NCBI GenBank assembly: GCA_016706845.1
Contig: JADJIV010000019.1
Location: forward strand, 1 to 64,000
Origin: PNOJ01 sp016706845
Lineage (GTDB): Bacteria > Krumholzibacteriota > Krumholzibacteriia > LZORAL124-64-63
Length of the DNA stretch: 64,000 bases
Reading direction: 5' to 3'
Shown here: positions 8,913 to 19,425 of the stretch, in pieces
Numbering within the stretch: the first letter of the stretch is position 1
Layout of the letters: every line of letters begins with the position of its first letter
Translations under genes and position numbers: made by a program
Notes under the pieces: model-generated
Told to the model about the DNA's origin: nothing
Seen by the model: the letters and a program-made list of their open reading frames with translations, nothing else
The model's database searches: none

Positions 8913-11167
8913 ATGGATCTCGACACGCTCAACGAACGGCAGCGCGAGGCCGTGACCGCGCCGGACGGCCCCGTGCTGGTCGTCGCCGGCGCCGGCAGCG
9001 GCAAGACCCGCGTCCTGACCACGCGCATCGCCTGGCTGCTGGAAGAGCGGCGCGCCGACCCGTGGTCGGTGCTCGCCTTCACCTTCACCAACAAGGCGGC
9101 CCGCGAGATGCGGGAGCGCGTCGACGCCCTGGTCGGCGGCAGCCGCGCCCCGAGCTGGGTCGGCACCTTCCACGCCACCGGCGTGCGCATCCTGCGGCGC
9201 GAGGGCGCCGCGCTGGGGCTGGACCCCTCGTTCTCCATCTACGACACCGACGACAGCACGCGCCTGCTCAAGAAGGTGCTCGGCGACCTGGGCCTCGACC
9301 CGAAGCAGTACCCGCCGCAGCAGCTGCGGGCGGCGGTCAGCCGCTGGAAGAACGAGGACGTGTCGCCGGCGCAGGCCGCGCGCGACGCGGCCGACTTCCG
9401 CGAGGAGAAGGCGGCCGCCGTCTACGCCGCCTACGAGAAGGGGCTGCGGGCCAGCAACGCCTGCGACTTCGACGACCTCATCCTGCGCACCGTCCACCTG
9501 CTCGAGGAGCACGAGGGCGTGCGGCTGCGCCTGGCGGACCGCTTCCGCCACGTCCTGGTCGACGAGTTCCAGGACACCAACCCCCTGCAGCTGATCCTGG
9601 TGCGCGCGCTCAGCTCGGTGCACGGGAACGTGTTCGCCGTCGGCGACGACGACCAGAGCATCTACTCCTGGCGCGGGGCCTGCATCGAGAACATGCTCGA
9701 CTTCGAGCAGCACTTCGGCGGCGCCGCGATCGTGCGGCTGGAGCAGAACTACCGCAGCACCGGCAACATCCTGGCCGCCGCCAACGCCGTGATCGCCCAC
9801 AACGTCCGGCGCAAGGGCAAGAACCTCTGGACGCTCGACGGGCCGGGCGCGCCGCTGGGCATCGAGACCGTGGGCGACGAGGAGGACGAGGCCGACCGCG
9901 TCGTCGATCTCGTGCGGGCGCAGACCGCCGCCGGCGGCAACCGCGGCGACGTGACGGTCCTGTACCGCACCAACGCCCAGAGCCGCGCCCTGGAGGACGC
10001 GCTGCGCCGCGCGACCGTGCCCTACCAGATCGTGGGCGCCACGGCCTTCTACGAGCGGCGCGAGGTGCGCGACGTCCTGGCCTACCTGAAGCTCGTCAAC
10101 AACCCGCGCGACGCGCTGTCGGCGCTGCGCGTCCTGAACGTGCCGAAGCGGCGCATCGGCGAGGCCTCGGCGGCGCGCCTGGTGGAGATCGCCGAAGGCG
10201 AGGGCCTGTCGCTCGGCGAGGCGGCCGCGCGGCCGGGCCTGCTGGAGGCCAGCCTCAACGCGCCGACCTGCGAGCGCATCCGCGGCTTCTTCGGCCTGGT
10301 CGCGGGCTGGCGCACCGCGCTGGCCGAGACGCCGGTGCCCGAGCTGGTCGAGCGCATCGTGGAGCAGATCGACTACGTGCGGCACCTCGAGGAGGACGAT
10401 CCCCTGTCGGCCCCCGCCCGCAACGAGAACGTGGCCGAGCTGATCAACGGCGCCTACGCGTTCCACGAGCAGAGCGACGGCGGCACGCTCGCCCAGTTCC
10501 TCGAGCAGACGGCCCTGGTCGCCGACGCCGACACCGCCCGTGACGACCAGGGCGTCGTGCGCCTGATGACCGTGCACGCGGCCAAGGGTCTCGAATTCCC
10601 GGTGGTCGTGGTCAGCGGCGTCGAGGAGAACCTGATGCCCCACGCCTCGAACCTCGACGACGAGGCCGCCCTGGAGGAGGAGCGCCGGCTCTTCTACGTG
10701 GCGCTGACGCGGGCCCGCCTGCGCGTCCACCTGCTCCACGCGCGGATGCGCCGGCGCTACGGGCAGCGCGAACTGTGCGCGCCGTCCCGCTTCCTGGACG
10801 AGATCCCCGCCGAGCTGACGGCGCGCAGCGGCGAATCGCTGCGGGTCGTGCAGCCTTCGCTGTCCACCTTCCTGTGGGGCAGGGCGCGGCGCCGCCCACG
10901 CCCCCGCCGGCCCGACGGCGCGAACCCGCCCCCGGCATCCGCGCCGCGAGCGCGCCGCGGCTGCGCGCGGTCGACTGGCACGACGACGTCAGCCAGGAGG
11001 ACGTCGTCTTCCGCGTCGGCCAGCGGGTGGCCCACCCCACGCTGGGGGCGGGCGTCGTCGCCCGCGTCGAGGGCCACGGCGAGAGCCTCAAGCTGAGCGT
11101 CGATTTCCCGGGCGGGGCCCGCAAGCACTTCCTGGCCCGCTTCGCCCGGCTGCGACCTTTGGACTGA
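8913..11167 (+). CDS. pcrA: PcrA/UvrD-type superfamily 1 DNA helicase, frameshift near 10,875
   Basis: ATP-dependent 3'-5' DNA helicase of repair and replication. The helicase motifs are in order: GAGSGKT (Walker A, about residues 28-34), TNKAAREM, DEFQDTN, GDDDQSIYSWRGA, QNYRST, MTVHAAKGLEFP and EEERRLFYVALTRAR. The main frame runs to 11096, but its last ~80 residues are arginine-rich nonsense. The frame one base back carries the true PcrA C-terminal Tudor-like domain (VGQRVAHPTLGAGVVARVEG to LRPLD, stop 11165-11167). One base is therefore missing around 10,870-10,880. Start ATG 8913 has AGGAGG 10 bases upstream and lies 15 bases after the preceding stop. Confidence 0.92.
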
Positions 11168-11199
11168 TCGGAACAACCCGATTTCATTGCGACAATCCC

Positions 11200-11226
11200 T
11201 CAAGTGGCCGGCCGGAGCGCCGATAG
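11200..11226 (+). promoter_or_regulatory. Sigma-28 (FliA)-type promoter for the diguanylate cyclase
   Basis: TCAAGTGG at 11200-11207, an 11-base spacer, then GCCGATAG at 11219-11226. The FliA consensus is TAAAGTTT-N11-GCCGATAA, so 14 of 16 positions or near-equivalents and the exact spacer agree. It is correctly oriented, 47 bases before ATG 11273 and 91 before ATG 11317. Confidence 0.6.
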
Positions 11227-11316
11227 CTGCTGCGTTCACCCGTAGGGCGACGAGTCTAGACAGGATGTCGTGATGAAGCGATTCACCGGTCGGTCTTCGC
11301 CGATCTCAGGTACTGG

Positions 11317-12660
11317 ATGATCGGACTGGGCCTCGCCGTGGGGCTCGTGTTCCCGCTCGTCCTGCTGCTGATCGGCGTGTCCCCGGCGCTGGCCCTGCGC
11401 TGGCCGACGTTCCTCGGCACGCTGGCCGCAGGCGTCATCGTCGGCTGGCTGAACCACCGCCTGGCTTCGAAAGTCGTGCGCACGAAACTGCAGGTCGTGG
11501 TCGGGCGCATGCGCGAGGTCGAGGAGGGCGTCCGCGACGCCTCGTTCAACCGGGACTGGTCATCCTGCAGCGCCGAGCACTGCGCCGTGCCGGTCGACAG
11601 CGACGACGAGATCGGCCACACGGCCGAGGCCTTCAACGCCCTGCTGGACGAGGTGATCCACGCCCACAAGATGGAGGCGGCCTCCAGCGAGCTGACCGAG
11701 ACCCTGTCGACCAAGCTCGAGATCGAGGCGCTCTGCCGCGCCGCGATCGAGCTGGTGCTGGCCCAGACCGGCGCCACCGCCGGCTGCATCCTCGTGCGCG
11801 AAGAGGCGGAACTGACGGTGGTCGCCAACCACGGCCTGAGCGACGTGAGCCGCCTGCCCGCGAGCGACCACGTCCGCCGCGCCCTGGACACGCGGCAGGT
11901 GCAGATCGTGCGCATCCCCCGCGACATCGCGCTCGAGGGCGTGGTCACCAGCTTCAAGCCGCGCCAGGTGCTGGTCGTGCCGGTGCTCTACGAGGGGCAG
12001 ACGCTGGGCGCGGTGATCGCCTCGGACGCCATGCTCGGCAAGGACGCCATGTGGCTGGTCCGCCAGTTCCAGCAGGGGATGGGCCTGGCCCTCAACAACG
12101 CCGTCACCCACGCCCGGCTGCAGCGCATCGCGGCGATCGATCCGCTGACCGGCGTGCTGAACCGCAGGTTCGGCATGCGCCGGCTGCGCGAGGAATTCCA
12201 GGGCGCCGTGCGCCAGGGCACCCCGCTGGGCGTGGTGATGTTCGACATCGACCACTTCAAGCACGTCAACGACACCTACGGCCACCTCGCCGGCGACCGC
12301 GTGCTGTGCGAAACGGCGCGACGCGCCCAGGGGGTCCTGCGCGAGAGCGACGTGCTGCTGCGCTACGGCGGCGAGGAGTTCGTGGTCATCGTGCCCGGCG
12401 CCGGCGAAGACGCGCTGGTGGCGGTCGCCGAGCGCATCAGGCTGGCCATCGCCGCGACGCCGGTGATCGACGGCGGTCTGGAGATCCCGGTGACCGTCAG
12501 CGCCGGCATCGGCAATTCGTGCGGCCGCGAGGAGAAGGAAGAGTCGCTCCTGAAGCGGGCCGACGAGGCCCTCTACGCCGCCAAGGAGGGCGGGCGCAAC
12601 CGGACGGTGTGCCACGGCCGCACCGCCGGGACACCGCTCGAGGCTGCGCCGACGGCCTAG
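11317..12660 (+). CDS. Membrane-anchored GAF-GGDEF diguanylate cyclase
   Basis: Makes cyclic di-GMP from two GTP. Two N-terminal membrane helices (residues about 1-24 and 29-46) are followed by a HAMP-like linker, a GAF-type sensor domain (about 125-265) and a GGDEF domain. The active site is GGEEF at residues 351-355, and RESD at 342-345, five residues ahead, is an intact inhibitory I-site, so product feedback is expected. ATG 11317 is the longest clean start. However, ATG 11273 has an AGGA site and becomes continuous with this frame (MKR then IHRSVFADLRYWM) if one base is missing near 11,280, so the real start may be 11273. A sigma-28-like promoter precedes it, suggesting coupling to motility. 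Confidence 0.9.
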   Translation: MIGLGLAVGLVFPLVLLLIGVSPALALRWPTFLGTLAAGVIVGWLNHRLASKVVRTKLQVVVGRMREVEEGVRDASFNRDWSSCSAEHCAVPVDSDDEIGHTAEAFNALLDEVIHAHKMEAASSELTETLSTKLEIEALCRAAIELVLAQTGATAGCILVREEAELTVVANHGLSDVSRLPASDHVRRALDTRQVQIVRIPRDIALEGVVTSFKPRQVLVVPVLYEGQTLGAVIASDAMLGKDAMWLVRQFQQGMGLALNNAVTHARLQRIAAIDPLTGVLNRRFGMRRLREEFQGAVRQGTPLGVVMFDIDHFKHVNDTYGHLAGDRVLCETARRAQGVLRESDVLLRYGGEEFVVIVPGAGEDALVAVAERIRLAIAATPVIDGGLEIPVTVSAGIGNSCGREEKEESLLKRADEALYAAKEGGRNRTVCHGRTAGTPLEAAPTA

Positions 12661-12696
12661 CCGCCGGCGTTCGGTGCGGGCCGTGGCCCGCGACCT

Positions 12697-12730
12697 GCGG
12701 GGGGCTCTGGGGAGTCCCCCGCTTCTTTTC
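12697..12730 (+). terminator. Rho-independent terminator after the diguanylate cyclase
   Basis: A 10-bp stem, GCGGGGGGCT paired with AGTCCCCCGC (one G-U), has loop CTGGGG and is followed by TTCTTTT. It lies 37 bases after the stop codon, between convergent genes. Confidence 0.6.
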
Positions 12731-12783
12731 GGCTCCGGCTTCAGCGTCGCCCGTGGCGGTGACGAACCCGCAGCGGAACCTCA

Positions 12784-14862
12784 GCGCACGAGCGCCACCT
12801 TGACGACGCTGCGCCGGCCGCCGCCGTTCACGGAGAGCCAGTAGATCCCCGACGCCACCGGCCGCCCCTGGCCGTCGTCGCCCCGCCAGCGCCAGGGGTA
12901 GGGCTCTTCGCGGGCGGCCAGGGTGCCGAGGTCCCACCGCCCATGCCGCCGGCCGGTCGCGTCGACGAGCTCCACCGCGACGGGCCCGCTCTGCGACACC
13001 CGGAAGCTGATCGTCGCGCCCTCGGGGCCCGCGGGGTCCGGGTGCACGTTCAGCAGGCGGACCGGCGGGTCGGGCAGGGGGCGCCGCGCCGCCAGCAACC
13101 AGCCGTCGGGGTCCACCTCCAGCCCCTTCCACTCGCCGGGCAGATCGAAGGTCCAGCTCTGTTGCGACGAGCGCAGCCACACGGTGGTGTCCCGCGCGGC
13201 GCGGCTGGTCAGCAGGCGCAACGGCACGGCCAGAAGGAAGGGCGTCCGCTGCAGCTGACGCAGGGTGACCGTGACGCGCGTGCCGCCGGCCGAGGTCGGT
13301 TCTGCGGACGACGACCACGACAGGTACGGGACGGTGTCGGTGTCCAGCCAGGGTTCCAGGAACGCGGCGGCGTCGAAGGCGGCGTGCTCGCCGACCACGC
13401 GGACCAGGTCGGCGGTCGTGGCGTGGCCGTAGGCCCGTTGCGGCGCGCCGGCCCAGTCGCGCAGGAAGTCGAAGAACGCCGGCGTCGCCCATGGCCCCGC
13501 GCAGCATGTGCAGCACCCAGGCGCCCTTGTGGTAGATCAGGACGTTGGGCAGGACGGGCTCGGGGTCGGTCAGGATCCCTTCGCCCTCGAACAGGGACGG
13601 GTGCTGGCCGGGGCCGATGGTCTGCATGCGCCGACGCAGGCCGGTCGGACCTCCTCGTGCTCCTGCCACAGCGCCTCGCAGTAGGTGGCGAAGCCCTCGT
13701 TCAGCCAGACGTCCTGCCAGGCCGCGGGCGTCACCAGGTCGCCGAACCAGTGGTGGGCCATCTCGTGCAGGACCACGTTGCGGAAGCGGCCGTCGCCCCG
13801 CAGCAGCGCACTGCCCAGACTCGTGCACGTCTGGTGTTCCATGGCGCCGCCCCACTTGAACTCGACCTGGCCGTAGCGCTCGTCGGCGAACGGGTAGGGT
13901 CCGGCGAGGTCCTCGAGGAAGCGCAGCATGTCGCAGGTGGGGGCCAGGTCGTAGCGGGCCGCCGCCTCGTGCCGCGGGAAGACGTGGAAGGTCAGCGGCA
14001 ACGGGCCGCCGGCCAGCCCGCAGGATTCCTGCCAGGAGACGTAGTCCGCCACGTGCACCGCGACCAGGTAGGTGGCGGTCGGGTAGCCGGTCTCCCAGAC
14101 GGTGCGGCGCCAGCCGGGATCGGCGGGATCGTCGGACACCAGCAGGCCGTTGGCCACCGCGGTGAGCGTGTCCGGCACCGTCAGCGCCAGGCGCACGGTG
14201 GCCTTGTCCGCCGGGTGGTCCTTGCAGGGCCACCAGGCGTGGGCCGACCAGGGTTCGCTCATCGTCAGGATCGTGGGGCCGATCGGGACCTGGGGCGAGT
14301 CGCCCTGCACGCGGAACAGCATGCCCGCCGAGTAGGCGCCGTGGCGCTGGGGCTCGCCGTGGTAGCCGATCCGCACCACCGCGCCGCCGGCGGGGCCGGG
14401 TGGGGCCGCGATGCGCAGCTCCTCGGCCTCGCGCGTCAGGGCCGCGGGCTGCCCGTCCCAGTCGATGCCGTCCACGACCAGCGGCTCGTCCAGGTCGACG
14501 ACCAGGGTGTCGGGCGGGCGGCCGGCCGGAAAGGCCAGGGTCATCACCACGCTGCCGGCCACGGTCTGGCCGATCGGGTCCAGGCGCAGGTCCAGATCGT
14601 AGTGCAGGACGTCGTAGCCGCGATCGTCGTCCCGGGGCGGGGGTTCGTGGCTCGCCGGCCACCACGACAGCGATCCGGGGCGCTCCCAGTGGGCGGCGTC
14701 GGGCGGCGGCTCGGGAGCCGACTGCGGGGCGGCGGAGACGGCGCCGGCGGCAGCCTGCCGCGGCGGCGGGCGATCAGGGCCGCCAGCAGGGCCGCGGGAG
14801 GGGCGCCGCAGAAGGACCACGGACTCGCTCTTCCTTCCGGGACCAGGATCGGTTAGGATCAC
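12784..14862 (-). CDS. Secreted M1-family aminopeptidase with FlgD-like C-terminal sorting domain, two frameshifts
   Basis: Zinc metallopeptidase removing N-terminal residues. The N-terminal M1 beta-saddle is followed by KWGGAMEHQT (substrate-binding GxMEN loop, here GAMEH), the zinc motif HEMAHHWFGD, and NEGFATYCEALWQE carrying the third ligand. The frame breaks near 13,650 (one base missing) and returns near 13,480 (one base extra), after which the domain ends normally. The last ~80 residues (VAVELVDATGRR to GIYWLSVNGGGRRSVVKVALVR) are a FlgD-like Ig/type-IX-style sorting domain, implying secretion. The start used is GTG 14862. The N-terminus shows proline-rich sequence rather than a clean signal peptide, so the start may also be damaged. 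Confidence 0.85.
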
Positions 14863-14965
14863 CCCATCTTACGACAGATCGGCCGCCGGACCCAGCCCCG
14901 GGTCGGCGGTCACGGGAGACCGCAGCGGTCGTCCCCATGGGGCGGGATTCAGCCCGGGAGGCAGC

Positions 14966-15208
14966 ATGGACCAGGATCAGGAACGCCGGCAGGCAGCCTT
15001 GGCGGCCCTCGATCTGGATGAAGCGGCCCGTGCCCGCCTCGTCGAGGAACTGGCCCAGATCGCCGCCCAACTCGACCGGTTGACGGCCATCGTCGAAGAG
15101 GAAGTGGCCGAAGAGCGGGCCGCCGCGGCGGGCCAGCTTCCGGCCGGAACCGAGGCCGTCCCGGGCCCGACACCCCCGCAGCTCAAGAAGGACGCAGCCG
15201 CGGGCTGA
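14966..15208 (+). CDS. Small acidic helical protein, unknown function
   Basis: An 80-residue frame with ATG 14966 preceded by GGGAGG at an ideal distance. Residues about 5-55 are strongly helical and acidic with heptad-like leucines (LARLVEEL-AQIAAQLDRLTAIVEEEV), suggesting a short coiled coil. The tail is Pro/Ala-rich. No signal peptide or metal motif is present. It lies alone between the divergently oriented M1 peptidase and the mutase operon. I do not recognise a family. The ribosome-binding site and biased composition are the only arguments for it being real. Confidence 0.55.
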   Translation: MDQDQERRQAALAALDLDEAARARLVEELAQIAAQLDRLTAIVEEEVAEERAAAAGQLPAGTEAVPGPTPPQLKKDAAAG

Positions 15209-15277
15209 CGTCGCCGACCCCACCCCGCCGCTCCGACGGGAAGCCGCGTTCCCCACCGGTGCGATCCAACCTTGTGT

Positions 15278-15306
15278 TTGCGAATTAACAGGCCGTTGCC
15301 TAACGT
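15278..15306 (+). promoter_or_regulatory. Candidate sigma-70 promoter for mutA-mutB-meaB
   Basis: TTGCGA at 15278-15283, 17-base spacer, TAACGT at 15301-15306, 85 bases before ATG 15391. The local drop in GC supports a regulatory region. The hexamers are only fair matches. Confidence 0.4.
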
Positions 15307-15390
15307 AGCCACGTTCGGGAACTGCACGAAGCCGACCGTCGCAGCCCTTTGAAAACAAAGTGCTTTCGCTCATCGACCGGGAGACACGAG

Positions 15391-17309
15391 ATGCCTGCTC
15401 ACGAGCCCGTCGCCCCGCCGTCCTTCCCGCCTCCCAGCCTCGAACAGTGGCGCGCCCTGGTCGACAAGGACCTCAAGGGGGCCCCTTCGCCAAGAAGCTC
15501 GTGACCAGGACCCTCGAGGGCATCGAGATCCAGCCTCTCTACACGCGGGCCGACCTTACCGCCCCGGCCGCCGCTGCTGGTTGGCCGGGCCAGGCGCCCT
15601 ACACCCGGGGCGCGCTCGGTTGCGAAGCGGCGCCCGGCTGGGACATCCGCCAGGAAGTGACGCACCCCGACCCGGCCGTCGCCGGGCAGCAGGTCCGCCA
15701 GGAATTGGCGCGGGGAGCCGCATCGGTCCAGCTGTGCCTGGACCCCGCCGGCGCGACGGGCGTCGCGGTCCGCTCGGCCGGCGACCTCGACCTGGTCCTG
15801 GCCGGCCCCGACCTCGCAACGACGCGCATCGCCCTGAAATCCGGCGCCCGCTTCGCCCAGGCGGCGCACCAGCTGCGCGAGATCTGGGAACGGCGCGGCG
15901 TCGCGGCCGCGGACGCGCGGGCCGATCTGCTGGCCGACCCGGTGGGTGCCTGGGTCGTCAGGGGCGGCGTGCCGGGCGGCATCGAGGCCCTGCTGGCGGA
16001 CATGGCGCGGCTCGCGGCCGATGCTGCGGCGGGAAACCCCGCAGGTCCGGGCCGTGAAGGTGGCCGGCTGCCCCTTCCACGACGCGGGCGCGGACGAGGT
16101 CCAGGAACTCGCGGCCATCCTTGCGGGCGGGCTCACGAGCCTGAAGGCCATGGACGCCGCGGGATTGTCCCTGGCGGCGGCGTCGCGGCAGATCCACGTC
16201 TGCGTCGCGGTCGACGGCCAGTTCTTCGGCGACATCGCCAAGCTGCGCGCCCTGCGCACGCTCTGGTCGCGCCTGATCGAGGCGAGCGGTGGCGACGCGG
16301 AGGCGCGCCGAGCCCACCTGCACGCGCGCACCTCCTGGCGGATGATGACCGCGCGCGATCCCTGGGTGAACCTGCTGCGCACCACCACCGCCGCCTTCGC
16401 CGCGGCGGTCGGCGGCGCCGAGGTCGTGACCGTCCTGCCCTTCGACGCCGCCGTCAACGAGCCCGACGACTTCAGCCGCCGCCTCGCCCGCAACGTGCAG
16501 ATCGTGCTGCAGCAGGAGGCGTCCCTGGGCCGGGTGCTGGATCCCGCCGGGGGCTGCTGGCACCTGGAGGCGCGGACCGCGGCGCTGGCCGAGCGCGCCT
16601 GGGATCTTGTTCCAGGAGCTCGAGGGCCGCGGCGGGCTGGTCGCCAGCCTGCGCGACGGCTGGTTCCAGGAGAAGATCGCCGCGACGCGTCAGGCCCGCG
16701 CCCGCGACGTCGCCACCCGGCGGCTCCCCCTGACCGGCGTCAGCGAGTTCCCCCAGCTGGACGAGCGCCCCGTGGCGAGGCCGCGCCCGGCGCCGCCGCC
16801 CGGCGGTCCGCCGGCCCCGGCGCCGCTGCAGGACGCCATCACGCCCCTGGCCGCCGTACGGTTGGCCGAGCCTTTCGAGGCCCTGCGCGACGCGGCGGAC
16901 CGGCACCACGCGGCCACCGGCGCGCGTCCGCGCGCCTTCCTGGCCAACCTGGGCAGCCTGGCCCAGTTCTCCGCGCGCGCGGCCTTCACCCGCAACCTGC
17001 TCGCCGCGGGCGGCATCGCGGCCGAGGGGGAGGATGGGTACGACGATCCCGCCGCCCTGGCGGCGGCCCTGCGCGCCAGCGGCTGCCGGCTGGCGGTGAT
17101 CTGCTCCACGGACGAACTCTACGCCGAACGCCTGCCGGCCGCGGCCGCGGCGCTCAAGGGCGCCGGCGCCGCGACGGTCGTGGTGGCCGGGCGGATGGGC
17201 GAAGACGAGGCCGCCTGGCGCGCCGCGGGCGTGGACCGCGCGATCTACCTCGGCTGCGACGTGCTGGAGACTCTCGGCGCCCTGCTGGACGGGCTGGAGG
17301 TGCAGCGGG
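15391..17309 (+). CDS. mutA: Methylmalonyl-CoA mutase small subunit, three frameshifts
   Basis: Beta subunit of the B12-dependent enzyme interconverting (R)-methylmalonyl-CoA and succinyl-CoA. It starts at ATG 15391 behind GGGAG. Reading across three breaks gives a continuous MutA. Frame 1 runs to about 15,480 (EQWRALVDKDLKG), then PFAKKLVTRTLEGIEIQPLY to about 16,030, then VKVAGCPFHDAGADEVQELA to about 16,605, then FQELEGRGGLVASLRDGWFQ to a degenerate B12-fold domain ending near GCDVLETLGALLDGLEV. The breaks are one base missing, one extra and one extra. The third is visible as an extra T in GATCTTGTTC. The small subunit binds no cobalamin in known enzymes. Its stop codon cannot be placed because an extremely GC-rich block follows. 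Confidence 0.85.
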
Positions 17310-17508
17310 GGCGAACCCCATTTCACCGCATCCCCCTGAGGTCCGGCGCGGCGCGCCGCGCGCCGCGGCCCCCCCCGCGAGAGCCCGGGCGCCCCCCGGG
17401 GGCGGCGCCGCCCCCCCAGCGGGCCGGCGCGACGGCGCGGGCGGGCGCCCCGGCCGCGGGCCCCGGCCGGCGCCCCGCCGCCCGCCGCGCGGCGGGCCGC
17501 CGCCCTCC

Positions 17509-19425
17509 GTGCGCGGCCCCTACGCCACGATGTACGTCAACCAGCCGTGGACGATCCGGCAGTACGCCGGCTTCTCCACCGCCGAGGAGTCCAACGCGTT
17601 CTACCGGCGCAACCTGGCCGCCGGCCAGAAGGGCCTGTCGGTCGCCTTCGACCTGGCCACCCACCGCGGCTACGACTCCGACCACCCGCGCGTGACCGGC
17701 GACGTCGGCATGGCCGGCGTGGCCATCGACTCGATCCTCGACATGCGCAGCTCTTCGACGGCATCCCGCTGGACCAGATGTCGGTGTCGATGACGATGAA
17801 CGGCGCGGTGCTGCCGATCCTGGCCCTCTACATCGTGGCGGCCGAGGAGCAGGGCGTGCCGCCGGAGAAGCTGGCCGGGACCATCCAGAACGACATCCTC
17901 AAGGAGTTCATGGTCCGCAACACCTACATCTACCCGCCCGGCGCCGAGCATGCGCATCGTCGGCGACATCTTCGCCTACACGGCGCAGCGGATGCCGAAG
18001 TTCAACTCGATCTCGATCTCCGGCTACCACATGCAGGAAGCCGGAGCGACGGCCGACCTCGAGCTGGCCTACACGCTGGCCGACGGGGTCGAGTACATCC
18101 GCGCCGGCAAGGCGGTCGGACTCGACGTCGACAACTTCGCCCCGCGCCTGTCATTCTTCTGGGCCGTCGGGATGAACTACTTCATGGAGGTCGCCAAGCT
18201 GCGGGCCGCGCGCCTGCTCTGGGCGCAGCTCGTGCAGGGGTTCGGGCCGCGCAACCCGAAGTCGCTGAGCCTGCGCACGCACAGCCAGACCTCGGGCTGG
18301 AGCCTGACGGCGCAGGACGTGTTCAACAACGTGACGCGCACCTGCCTGGAGGCGATGGCCGCCACCCAGGGCCACACCCAGTCGCTGCACACCAACGCCC
18401 TGGACGAGGCCATCGCCCTGCCGACCGACTTTTCCGCCCGCATCGCCCGCAACACCCAGCTGTTCATCCAACAGGAGGCGGGCACCGCCGGGTGATCGAC
18501 CCCTGGGGCGGCAGCTCTACGTCGAGCGCGAGGTCGAGGAGCTGGGCGGCATGGCCCGCGCCATCGAGCGCGGCGTCCCGAAGCTGCGCATCGAGGAGGC
18601 GGCCGCCCGCACCCAGGCGCGCATCGACACGGGACGGCAGACCGTCGTGGGCGTCAACCGCCTCGTGCCGGAAGAGCCCGAGCGGATCGAGGTCCTGAAG
18701 GTCGACAACACGCAGGTGCGCGAAGCCCAGCTCGCGCGGCTGCGCGAACTGAAAGCCGGGCGCGACCCGGCGGCCGTCGATCGCGCGCTCGCGGACCTGA
18801 CCGCCTGCGCTGAATCGGGCCGGGGCAACCTGCTCGACCTGTCGGTGACGGCGGCACGCGCCCGCGCCACGGTCGGCGAGATCAGCCTGGCGCTGGAAAA
18901 GGTCTTCGGCCGCCACCAGGCGACCGCAACATCATCAGCGGGGTGTACGGCGGCGAGATGGGCGAACGAGACGAAGAACTGCTGCGGGTGCGGCGCCGGG
19001 TCGAGGACTTCGCCGAGCGCGAAGGCCGCCGGCCGCGCATCCTGGTCGCCAAGATGGGCCAGGACGGCCACGACCGCGGCCAGAAGGTGATCGCGACCGC
19101 GTTCGCCGACCTCGGCTTCGACGTCGACGTCGGCCCGCTGTTCCAGACGCCGCAGGAGGTCGCCCGCCAGGCCGTCGAGAACGACGTGCACATCGTCGGG
19201 GTCAGTTCGCTGGCCGCGGGGCACCTGACGCTGGTGCCGGCGCTGCGCGATGAGTTGGCCCTGCTCGGCCGGCCGGACATCCTGATCGTGGCCGGCGGCG
19301 TCATCCCGCCCGACGACTACCAGGCGCTGCGCGACGCGGGCGCCGCGGCGATCTTCCCGCCGGGCACGGTCATCACCACGGCCGCGGAGGGCCTGCTCGA
19401 CCGGCTCGCGGGCGCGGGTTCGTGA
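17509..19425 (+). CDS. mutB: Methylmalonyl-CoA mutase large (catalytic) subunit, five frameshifts, N-terminus unreadable
   Basis: Catalytic adenosylcobalamin subunit. Recognisable sequence begins at RGPYATMYVNQPWTIRQYAG and continues through FDLATHRGYDSDHPRV, TMNGAVLPILALYIV, SGYHMQEAGATADLELAY, RTHSQTSGWSLTAQD and RVIDPWGG to the C-terminal B12 domain, with the base-off signature DGHDRG, SSLAAGH and GGVIPPDDY. Single-base breaks lie near 17,746 (missing C in CGCCAGCTC), 17,944, 18,490, 18,516 and 18,920. Roughly the first 80 residues expected for MutB fall in the 17,341-17,520 GC block and cannot be read. Between breaks the sequence is fully conserved, so I think the gene is intact in the organism. 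Confidence 0.88.

Noticed and set aside
15391..19425. Programmed ribosomal frameshifting in mutA-mutB
   Set aside because: Eight sites with mixed direction and no common slippery sequence or structure; programmed sites are single and conserved.
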